From the NCBI GenBank assembly GCA_026008535.1, contig BRKX01000014.1, positions 55,725,006-55,789,005 of the forward strand: DNA of 64,000 nt, written 5' to 3'. A model generated the notes under the pieces. It searched no databases and was not told where the DNA came from. It was given only the letters and a program-made list of their open reading frames with translations. How positions within the stretch are numbered: the stretch's first letter is position 1; each line of letters begins with the position of its first letter. A program made the translations under genes and the position numbers. The DNA is from Perilla frutescens. Taxonomy: Eukaryota > Streptophyta > Magnoliopsida > Lamiales > Lamiaceae. Positions 13,741 through 24,250 of this stretch are shown piece after piece.

Positions 13741-14462
13741 GATATTTGAGTTAGGAATCCAACGCAACAAGAATCACGGGTAAAGCTTACTTCTTGAGTG
13801 AGTTATAGCCGTTTTACTGAATGCTGCCAGAAAATGGGGCCAAATCTGGCCACCGGCCAAAGGGGTACCCCTTTGGACGGGCTCAAAAATTTGGTTTTTT
13901 CAAAAGTGGACGAATTAGGCATATATGATCATATGGATTGATTCATAATGGACTCTAGTGTTCAAAAATGCTAGACTCAATGAAAAACCCGACGTTCACC
14001 CCGATCCCTACATAAGAGGTGACGGTTTTGGAAATCAACTTGATAATCACCTAGAGGCCGACTCAAATAGGGTTTCTACCGGTTCGACTTTTGGTAGGGT
14101 AGATATTTGAGTTAGGAATCCAACGCAACAAGAATCACGGGTAAAGCTTACTTCTGGAGAGAGTTATAGCCGTTTTACTGACGGCTGCCAGAAAACGGGG
14201 CCAAATCTGGCCACCGGCCAATTGGCTACCCCTTTGGGCGGGCTCAAAAATTTGATTTTTTGAAAAGTGGATGGATTAGGCATATATGATCATATGGATT
14301 GATTCATAATGGACTCTATTGTTCAAAAATGCTAGACTCAAGGAAAAACCCGACGTTCACCCCGATCCCTAGAAAAGAGGTTACGGTTTTGGAAATCAAC
14401 TTGATAATCACCTAGAGGCCGACTCAAATAGGGTTTCTTCCGGTTTGACTTTTAGTAGGGTA

Positions 14463-14597
14463 GATATTTGAGTTAGGAATCCAACGCAACAAGAATCACG
14501 GGTAAAGGTTACTTCTGGAGAGAGTTATAGCCGTTTTATTGACGGCTGCCAGAAAACGGGGCCAAATATGGCACATATGATAATCATTTCTAGGGTA
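14463..14597 (+). repeat. Truncated 135-bp satellite unit, junction variant
   Basis: It carries the ggcacatatgat junction substitution shared with 8,282-8,416. Confidence 0.9.
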
Positions 14598-14958
14598 GAT
14601 ATTTGAGTTAGGAATCCAACGCAACAAGAATCACGGGTAAAGCTTACTTCTTGAGTGAGTTATAGCCGTTTTACTGAATGCTGCCAGAAAATGGGGCCAA
14701 ATCTGGCCACCGGCCAAAGGGGTAACCCTTTGGACGGGCTCAAAAATTTGGTTTTTTCAAAAGTGGACGAATTAGGCATATATGATCATATGGATTGATT
14801 CATAATGGACTCTAGTGTTCAAAAATGCTAGACTCAATGAAAAACCCGACGTTCACCCCGATCCCTACATAAGAGGTGACGGTTTTGGAAATCAACTTGA
14901 TAATCACCTAGAGGCCGACTCAAATAGGGTTTCTACCGGTTCGACTTTTGGTAGGGTA

Positions 14959-16763
14959 GATATTTTAGTTAGGAATCCAACGCAATAAGAATCACGGGTA
15001 AAGCTTACTTCTGGAGAGAGTTATAGCCGTTTTATTGACGGCTGCCAGAAAACGGGGCCAAATATGGCCACCGGCCAAAGGGGTACCCCTTTGGGCTGGA
15101 TCAAAAATTTGATTTTTTCAAAAGTGGACGGATTAGGCATATATCATCATATGGATTGATTCATAATGGACTCTAGTGTTCAAAAATGCTAGACTCAATG
15201 AAAAACCCGACGTTCACCCCGATCCCTACATAAGAGGCGACAGTTTTGGAAATCAACTTGATAATCACCTAGAGGCCGACTCAAATAGGGTTTCTACCGG
15301 TGCGACTGTTGGTAGGGTAGATATTTGAGTTAGGAATCCAACGCAACAAGAAGCACGGGTAAAGCTTACTTCTGGAGAGAGTTATAGCCGTTTTACTGAC
15401 GGCTGCCAGAAAACGGGGCCAAATATGGCCACCGGCCAAAGGGGTACCCCTTTGGGCGGGCTCAAAAATTTGATTTTTTCAAAAGTGGACGGATTAGGCA
15501 TATATGATCATATGGATTGATTCATAATGGACTCTAGTGTTAAAAAATGCTAGACTCAATGAAAAACCCGACGTTCACCCCGATCCCTACATAAGAGGTG
15601 ACAATTTTGGAAATCAACTTGATAATCACCTAGAGGCCGACTCAAATAGGGTTTCTACTGGTTTGACTTTTGGTTGGGTAGATATTTAAGTTACGAATCC
15701 AACGCAACAAGAATTACGGGTAAAGCTTACTTCTGGAGAGAGTTATAGCCGTTTTACTGACGGCTGCCAGAAAACGGGGTCAAATCTGGCCACCGGCCAA
15801 AGGGTTACCCCTTTGGGCGGGCTCAAAAATTTGATTTTTTCAAAAGTGGACGGATTAGGCATATATGATCATATGGATTGATTCATAATGGACTCTAGTG
15901 TTCAAAAATGCTAGACTCAATGAAAAACCCGACGTTCACCCCGATCCCTAGAAAAGAGGTTACGGTTTTGGAAATCAACTTGATAATCACCTAGAGGCCG
16001 ACTCAAATAGGGTTTCTTCCGGTTCGACTTTTAGTAGGGTAGATATTTGAGTTAGGAATCCAACGCAACAAGAATCACGGGTAAAGGTTACTTCTGGAGA
16101 GAGTTATAGCCGTTTTATTGACGGCTGCCAGAAAACGGGGCCAAATATGGCCACCGGCCAAAGGGGTACCCCTTTGGGCGGGCTCAAAAATTTGATTTTT
16201 TCAAAAGTGGATGGATTAGGCATATATGATCATATGGATTGATTCATAATGGACTCTAGTGTTCAAAAATGCTAGACTTAATGAAAAACCCGACGTTCAC
16301 CCCGATCCCTACATAAGAGACGAGAGTTTTGGAAATCAACTTGATAATCACCTAGAGGCCGACTCAAATAGGGTTTCTACCGGTGCGACTGTTGGTAGGG
16401 TAGATATTTGAGTTAGGAATCCAACGCAACAAGAAGCACGGGTAAAGCTTACTTCTGGAGAGAGTTATAGCCGTTTTACTGACGGCTGCCCGAAAACGGG
16501 GCCAAATATGGCCACCGGCCAAATGGCTACCCCTTTGGGCGGGCTCAAAAATTTGATTTTTTGAAAAGTGGACGGATTAGGCATATATGATCATATTGAT
16601 TGATTCATAATGGACTCTAGTGTTCAAAAATGCTAGACTCAATGAAAAACCCGACGTTCACCCCGATCCCTACATAAGAGGTGACGGTTTTGGAAATCAA
16701 CTTGATAATCACCTAGAGGCCGACTCAAATAGGGTTTCTACTGGTTTGACTTTTGGTTGGGTA
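14959..16763. repeat. Five-monomer remnant of the ten-monomer segment, HOR copy 3
   Basis: Units at 14,959, 15,320, 15,681, 16,042 and 16,403 match the first five monomers of the two earlier copies. The following monomer (tttaagttacg type with gacaatttt) is missing, and the unit at 16,764 resembles the one at 4,764. Confidence 0.85.
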
Positions 16764-17486
16764 GATATTTGAGTTACGAATCCAACGCAACAAGAATTAC
16801 GGGTAAAGCTTACTTCTGGAGAGAGTTATAGCCGTTTTACTGACGGCTGCTAGAAAACGGGGTCAAATCTGGCCACCGGCCAAAGGGGTATACCCCTTTG
16901 GGTGGGCTCAAAAATTTGATTTTTTCAAAAGTGGACGGATTAGGCATATATGATCATATGGATTGATTCATAATGGACTCTAGTGTTCAAAAATGCTAGA
17001 CTCAATGAAAAACCCGACGTTCACCCCGATCCCTACATAATAGGCGACAGTTTTGGAAATCAACTTGATAATCACCTAGAGGCCGACTCAAATAGGGTTT
17101 CTAGCGGTTCGTCATTTCTAGGGTAGATATTTGAGTTAGGAATCCAACGCAACAAGAATCACGGGTAAAGCTTACTTCTTGAGTGAGTTATAGCCGTTTT
17201 ACTGAATGCTGCCAGAAAATGGGGCCAAATCTGGCCACCGGCCAAAGGGGTACCCCTTTTGGCGGGCTCAAAAATTTGGTTTTTTCAAAAGTGGACGGAT
17301 TAGGCATATATGATCATATGGATTGATTCATAATGGACTCTAGTGTTCAAAAATGCTAGACTCAATGAAAAACCCGACGTTCACCCCGATCCCTACATAA
17401 GAGGTGACGGTTTTGGAAATCAACTTGATAATCACCTAGAGGCCGACTCAAATAGGGTTTCTACCGGTTCGACTTTTGGTAGGGTA
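16764..17486. repeat. Transitional monomers between blocks A and B
   Basis: There are two units. The first is 362 bp because a TA insertion in the palindrome (ggggtatacccc) is offset by the 1-bp-shorter subtype end; it also has ggctgctag. The second is a ctagcggttcgtcatttc-start, cttgagtgag-type monomer. They resemble HOR A monomers but with more differences. Confidence 0.8.
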
Positions 17487-18208
17487 GATATTTGAGTTAG
17501 GAATCCAACGCAACAAAAATCACGGGTAAAGCTTACTTCTGGAGAGAGTTATAGCCGTTTTATTGACAGCTGCCAGAAAACGGGGCCAAATCTTGCCACC
17601 GGCCAAAGGGGTACCCCTTTGGGCGGGCTCAAAAATTTGATTTTTTTAAAAGTGGACGGATTAGGCATATATAATCATATGGATTGATTCATAATGGACT
17701 CTAGTGTACAAAAATGCTAGACTCAATGAAAAACCCGACGTTGACCCCGATCCCTACATAAGAGGTGACGGTTTTGGAAATCAACTTGATAATCACCTAG
17801 AGGCCGACTCAAATAGGGTTTCTACTGGTTTGACTTTTGGTTGGGTAGATATTTGAGTTACGAATCCAACGCAACAAGAATTACGGGTAAAGCTTACTTC
17901 TGGAGAGAGTTATAGCCGTTTTACTGACGGCTGCCAGAAAACGGGGTCAAATCTGGCCACCGGCCAAAGGGATACCCCTTTGGGCGGGCTCAAAAATTTG
18001 ATTTTTTCAAAAGTGGACGGATTAGGCATATATGATCATATGGATTGATTCATAATGGACTCTAGTGTTCAAAAATGCTAGACTCAATAAAAAACCCGAC
18101 GTTCACCCCGATCCCTAGAAAAGAGGTTACGGTTTTGGAAATCAACTTGATAATCACCTAGAGGCCGACTCAAATAGGGTTTCTTCCGGTTCGACTTTTA
18201 GTAGGGTA

Positions 18209-18569
18209 GATATTTGAGTTAGGAATCCAACGCAACAAGAATCACGGGTAAAGGTTACTTCTTGAGTGAGTTATAGCCGTTTTACTGAATGCTGCCAGAA
18301 AATGGGGCCAAATCTGGCCACCGGCCAAAGGGGTACCCCTTTGGACGGGCTCAAAAATTTGGTTTTTTCAAAAGTGGACGAATTAGGCATATATGATCAT
18401 ATGGATTGATTCATAATGGACTCTAGTGTTCAAAAATGCTAGACTCAATGAAAAACCCGACGTTCACCCCGATCCCTACATAAGAGGCGACGGTTTTGGA
18501 AATCAACTTGATAATCACCTAGAGGCCGACTCAAATAGGGTTTCTACCGGTTCGACTTTTGGTAGGGTA
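18209..18569 (+). repeat. Chimeric monomer, precise loss of a 135-bp unit
   Basis: It begins like a truncated unit (agtaggg before it, then aaaggtt) but continues as a cttgagtgag-type monomer. Exchange in the shared segment from gatatttgag to ttacttct between a 135-bp unit and the next monomer would give exactly this product. A copy lies at 20,510-20,870, 2,301 bp away. Confidence 0.75.
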
Positions 18570-18930
18570 GATATTTGAGTTAGGAATCCAACGCAACAAG
18601 AATCACGGGTAAAGCTTACTTCTGGAGAGAGTTATAGCCGTTTTACTGACGGCTGCCAGAAAACGGGGCCAAATCTGGCCACCGGCCAAAAGGCTACCCC
18701 TTTGGGCGGGCTCAAAAATTTGATTTTTTGAAAAGTGGATGGATTAGGCATATATGATCATATGGATTGATTCATAATGGACTCCATTGTTCAAAAATGC
18801 TAGACTCAAGGAAAAACCCGACGTTCACCCCGATCCCTAGAAAAGAGGTTACGGTTTTGGAAATCAACTTGATAATCACCTAGAGGCCGACTCAAATAGG
18901 GTTTCTTCCGATTTGACTTTTAGTAGGGTA

Positions 18931-19065
18931 GATATTTGAGTTAGGAATCCAACGCAACAAGAATCACGGGTAAAGGTTACTTCTGGAGAGAGTTATAGCC
19001 GTTTTATTGACGGCTGCCAGAAAACGGGGCCAAATATGGCATATATGATAATCATTTCTAGGGTA
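18931..19065 (+). repeat. Truncated 135-bp satellite unit (block B)
   Basis: Same junctions as in block A but in a different HOR context; the sequence just upstream reads ttccgatttgac. Confidence 0.9.
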
Positions 19066-21231
19066 GATATTTGAGTTAGGAATCCAACGCAACAAGAATC
19101 ACGGGTAAAGCTTACTTCTTGAGTGAGTTATAGCCGTTTTACTGAATGCTGCCAGAAAATGGGGCCAAATCTGGCCACCGGCCAAAGGGGTAACCCTTTG
19201 GACGGGCTCAAAAATTTGGTTTTTTCAAAAGTGGACGAATTAGGCATATATGATCATATGGATTGATTCATAATGGACTCTAGTGTTCAAAAATGCTAGA
19301 CTCAATGAAAAACCCGACGTTCACCCCGATCCCTACATAAGAGGCGACAGTTTTGGAAATCAACTTGATAATCACCTAGAGGCCGACTCCAATAGGGTTT
19401 CTACCGGTGCGACTGTTGGTAGGGTAGATATTTGAGTTAGGAATCCAACGCAATAAGAAGCACGGGTAAAGCTTACTTCTGGAGAGAGTTATAGCCGTTT
19501 TACTGACGGCTGCCAGAAAACGGGGCCAAATATGGCCACCGGCCAAAGGGGTACCCCTTTGGGCGGGCTCAAAAATTTGAATTTTTCAAAAGTGGACGGA
19601 TTAGGCATATATGATCATATGGATTGATTCATAATGGACTCTAGTGTTAAAAAATGCTAGACTCAATGAAAAACCCGACGTTCACCCCGATCCCTACATA
19701 AGAGGTGACGGTTTTGGAAATCAACTTGATAATCACCTAGAGGCCGACTCAAATAGGGTTTCTACCGGTTCGACTTTTGGTAGGGTAGATATTTGAGTTA
19801 GGAATCCAACGCAACAAAAATCACGGGTAAAGCTTACTTCTGGAGAGAGTTATAGCCGTTTTATTGACAGCTGCCAGAAAACGGGGCCAAATCTTGCCAC
19901 CGGCCAAAGGGGTACCCCTTTGGGCGGGCTCAAAAATTTGATTTTTTTAAAAGTGGACGGATTAGGCATATATAATCATATGGATTGATTCATAATGGAC
20001 TCTAGTGTACAAAAATGCTAGACTCAATGAAAAACCCGACGTTGACCCCGATCCCTACATAAGAGGTGACGGTTTTGGAAATCAACTTGATAATCACCTA
20101 GAGGCCGACTCAAATAGGGTTTCTACTGGTTTGACTTTTGGTTGGGTAGATATTTGAGTTACGAATCCAACGCAACAAGAATTACGGGTAAAGCTTACTT
20201 CTGGAGAGAGTTATAGCCGTTTTACTGACGGCTGCCAGAAAACGGGGTCAAATCTGGCCACCGGCCAAAGGGATACCCCTTTGGGCGGGCTCAAAAATTT
20301 GATTTTTTCAAAAGTGGACGGATTAGGCATATATGATCATATGGATTGATTCATAATGGACTCTAGTGTTCAAAAATGCTAGACTCAATAAAAAACCCGA
20401 CGTTCACCCCGATCCCTAGAAAAGAGGTTACGGTTTTGGAAATCAACTTGATAATCACCTAGAGGCCGACTCAAATAGGGTTTCTTCCGGTTCGACTTTT
20501 AGTAGGGTAGATATTTGAGTTAGGAATCCAACGCAATAAGAATCACGGGTAAAGGTTACTTCTTGAGTGAGTTATAGCCGTTTTACTGAATGCTGCCAGA
20601 AAATGGGGCCAAATCTGGCCACCGGCCAAAGGGGTACCCCTTTGGACGGGCTCAAAAATTTGGTTTTTTCAAAAGTGGACGAATTAGGCATATATGATCA
20701 TATGGATTGATTCATAATGGACTCTAGTGTTCAAAAATGCTAGACTCAATGAAAAACCCGACGTTCACCCCGATCCCTACATAAGAGGCGACGGTTTTGG
20801 AAATCAACTTGATAATCACCTAGAGGCCGACTCAAATAGGGTTTCTACCGGTTCGACTTTTGGTAGGGTAGATATTTGAGTTAGGAATCCAACGCAACAA
20901 GAATCACGGGTAAAGCTTACTTCTGGAGAGAGTTATAGCCGTTTTACTGACGGCTGCCAGAAAACGGGGCCAAATCTGGCCACCGGCCAAAAGGCTACCC
21001 CTTTGGGCGGGCTCAAAAATTTGATTTTTTGAAAAGTGGATGGATTAGGCATATATGATCATATGGATTGATTCATAATGGACTCTATTGTTCAAAAATG
21101 CTAGACTCAAGGAAAAACCCGACGTTCACCCCGATCCCTAGAAAAGAGGTTACGGTTTTGGAAATCAACTTGATAATCACCTAGAGGCCGACTCAAATAG
21201 GGTTTCTTCCGGTTTGACTTTTAGTAGGGTA

Positions 21232-21366
21232 GATATTTGAGTTAGGAATCCAACGCAACAAGAATCACGGGTAAAGGTTACTTCTGGAGAGAGTTATAGC
21301 CGTTTTATTGACGGCTGCCAGAAAACGGGGCCAAATATGGCATATATGATAATCATTTCTAGGGTA
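21232..21366 (+). repeat. Truncated 135-bp satellite unit (last one)
   Basis: Same junctions. No further truncated unit occurs in the remaining 42.6 kb. Confidence 0.9.
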
Positions 21367-22088
21367 GATATTTGAGTTAGGAATCCAACGCAACAAGAAT
21401 CACGGGTAAAGCTTACTTCTTGAGTGAGTTATAGCCGTTTTACTGAATGCTGCCAGAAAATGGGGCCAAATCTGGCCACCGGCCAAAGGGGTACCCCTTT
21501 GGGCGGGCTCAAAAATTTGGTTTTTTCAAAAGTGGACGGATTAGGCATATATGATCATATGGATTGATTCATAATGGACTCTAGTGTTCAAAAATGCTAG
21601 ACTCAATGAAAAACCCGACGTTCACCCCGATCCCTACATAAGAGGTGACGGTTTTGGAAATCAACTTGATAATCACCTAGAGGCCGACTCAAATAGGGTT
21701 TCTACCGGTTCGACTTTTGGTAGGGTAGATATTTGAGTTAGGAATCCAACGCAACAAAAATCACGGGTAAAGCTTACTTCTGGAGAGAGTTATAGCCGTT
21801 TTATTGACAGCTGCCAGAAAACGGGGCCAAATCTTGCCACCGGCCAAAGGGGTACCCCTTTGGGCGGGCTCAAAAATTTGATTTTTTTAAAAGTGGACGG
21901 ATTAGGCATATATAATCATATGGATTGATTCATAATGGACTCTAGTGTACAAAAATGCTAGACTCAATGAAAAACCCGACGTTGACCCCGATCCCTACAT
22001 AAGAGGTGACGGTTTTGGAAATCAACTTGATAATCACCTAGAGGCCGACTCAAATAGGGTTTCTACTGGTTTGACTTTTGGTTGGGTA

Positions 22089-24250
22089 GATATTTGAGTT
22101 ACGAATCCAACGCAACAAGAATTACGGGTAAAGCTTACTTCTGGAGAGAGTTATAGCCGTTTTACTGACGGCTGCCAGAAAACGGGGTCAAATCTGGCCA
22201 CCGGCCAAAGGGATACCCCTTTGGGCGGGCTCAAAAATTTGATTTTTTCAAAAGTGGACGGATTAGGCATATATGATCATATGGATTGATTCATAATGGA
22301 CTCTAGTGTTCAAAAATGCTAGACTCAATAAAAAACCCGACGTTCACCCCGATCCCTAGAAAAGAGGTTACGGTTTTGGAAATCAACTTGATAATCACCT
22401 AGAGGCCGACTCAAATAGGGTTTCTTCCGGTTCGACTTTTAGTAGGGTAGATATTTGAGTTAGGAATCCAACGCAACAAGAATCACGGGTAAAGGTTACT
22501 TCTGGAGAGAGTTATAGCCGTTTTATTGACGGCTGCCAGAAAACGGGGCCAAATATGGCCACCGGCCAAAGGGGCACCCCTTTGGGCGGGCTCAAAAATT
22601 TGATTTTTTCAAAAGTGGACGGATTAGGCATATATGATCATATGGATTGATTCATAATGGACTCTAGTGTTCAAAAATGCTAGACTCAATGAAAAACCCG
22701 ACGTTCACCCCGATCCCTACATAAGGGGCGACAGTTTTGGAAATCAACTTGATAATCACCTAGAGGCCGACTCAAATAGGGTTTCTACCGGTGCGACTGT
22801 TGGTAGGGTAGATATTTGAGTTAGGAATCCAACGCAACAAGAAGCACGGGTAAAGCTTACTTCTGGAGAGAGTTATAGCCGTTTTACTGACGGCTGCCAG
22901 AAAACGGGGCCAAATATGGCCACCGGCCAAAGGGGTACCCCTTTGGGCGGGCTCAAAAATTTGATTTTTTCAAAAGTGGACGGATTAGGCATATATGATC
23001 ATATGGATTGATTCATAATGGACTCTAGTGTTCAAAAATGCTAGACTCAATGAAAAACCCGACGTTGACCCCGATCCCTACATAAGAGGTGACGGTTTTG
23101 GAAATCAACTTGATAATCACCTAGAGGCCGACTCAAATAGGGTTTCTACTGGTTTGACTTTTGGTTGGGTAGATATTTGAGTTACGAATCCAACGCAACA
23201 AGAATTACGGGTAAAGCTTACTTCTGGAGAGAGTTATAGCCGTTTTACTGACGGCTGCCAGAAAACGGGGTCAAATCTGGCCACCGGCCAAAGGGATACC
23301 CCTTTGGGCGGGCTCAAAAATTTGATTTTTTCAAAAGTGGACGGATTAGGCATATATGATCATATGGATTGATTCATAATGGACTCTAGTGTTCAAAAAT
23401 GCTAGACTCAATAAAAAACCCGACGTTCACCCCGATCCCTAGAAAAGAGGTTACGGTTTTGGAAATCAACTTGATAATCACCTAGAGGCCGACTCAAATA
23501 GGGTTTCTTCCGGTTCGACTTTTAGTAGGGTAGATATTTGAGTTAGGAATCCAACGCAACAAGAATCACGGGTAAAGGTTACTTCTGGAGAGAGTTATAG
23601 CCGTTTTATTGACGGCTGCCAGAAAACGGGGCCAAATATGGCCACCGGCCAAAGGGGCACCCCTTTGGGCGGGCTCAAAAATTTGATTTTTTCAAAAGTG
23701 GACGGATTAGGCATATATGATCATATGGATTGATTCATAATGGACTCTAGTGTTCAAAAATGCTAGACTCAATGAAAAACCCGACGTTCACCCCGATCCC
23801 TACATAAGGGGCGACAGTTTTGGAAATCAACTTGATAATCACCTAGAGGCCGACTCAAATAGGGTTTCTACCGGTGCGACTGTTGGTAGGGTAGATATTT
23901 GAGTTAGGAATCCAACGCAACAAGAAGCACGGGTAAAGCTTACTTCTGGAGAGAGTTATAGCCGTTTTACTGACGGCTGCCAGAAAACGGGGCCAAATAT
24001 GGCCACCGGCCAAAGGGGTACCCCTTTGGGCGGGCTCAAAAATTTGATTTTTTCAAAAGTGGACGGATTAGGCATATATGATCATATGGATTGATTCATA
24101 ATGGACTCTAGTGTTCAAAAATGCTAGACTCAATGAAAAACCCGACGTTCACCCCCCTACATAAGAGGTGACGGTTTTGGAAATCAACTTGATAATCACC
24201 TAGAGGCCGACTCAAATAGGGTTTCTACTGGTTTGACTTTTGGTTGGGTA
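22089..24250. repeat. Block C: 1,083-bp trimer, two copies
   Basis: Units at 22,089, 22,450 and 22,811 repeat at 23,172, 23,533 and 23,894. Shared marks are gggatacccc, ctcaataaaaaacc, ctagaaaagagg, ggggcacccc and ataaggggcg. The last monomer is 357 bp because four bases (gatc) are missing near 24,155. Confidence 0.92.

Larger units (their letters stand above)
12388..14958. repeat. 857-bp sub-HOR, three copies (in HOR copy 3)
   Basis: Third occurrence of the 3 x 857-bp block, in perfect register with the previous one at +6,181 bp. It carries the same cacatatgat junction variant in its last truncated unit. Confidence 0.92.
26..16763. repeat. Block A: 6,181-bp higher-order repeat, 2.7 copies
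   Basis: Copies run 26-6,206, 6,207-12,387 and 12,388-16,763. A full copy contains three 857-bp sub-repeats and ten 361-bp-class monomers (3 x 857 + 10 x 361 = 6,181). The order of subtype-diagnostic variants repeats exactly, including an inserted A near 4,724 that recurs near 10,905, and a unit with gcagtac in place of the palindrome at 5,846 and 12,027. I noticed roughly a dozen base differences between copies 1 and 2. Copy 3 keeps the three 857-bp units and five monomers (4,376 bp); it then skips the monomer equivalent to 4,402 and loses register. Confidence 0.93.
17487..22088. repeat. Block B: 2,301-bp HOR and its 1,940-bp deletion version
   Basis: The diagnostic caacaaaaat occurs at 17,511, 19,812 and 21,752. 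Copy 1 (17,487-19,787) has six full monomers and one truncated unit. Copy 2 (19,788-21,727) has five and one, lacking the tgcgactg-linked monomer that lies at 19,427-19,787. A third copy starts at 21,728 and runs into block C. The lengths equal 6 x 361 + 135 and 5 x 361 + 135 exactly. Confidence 0.92.
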
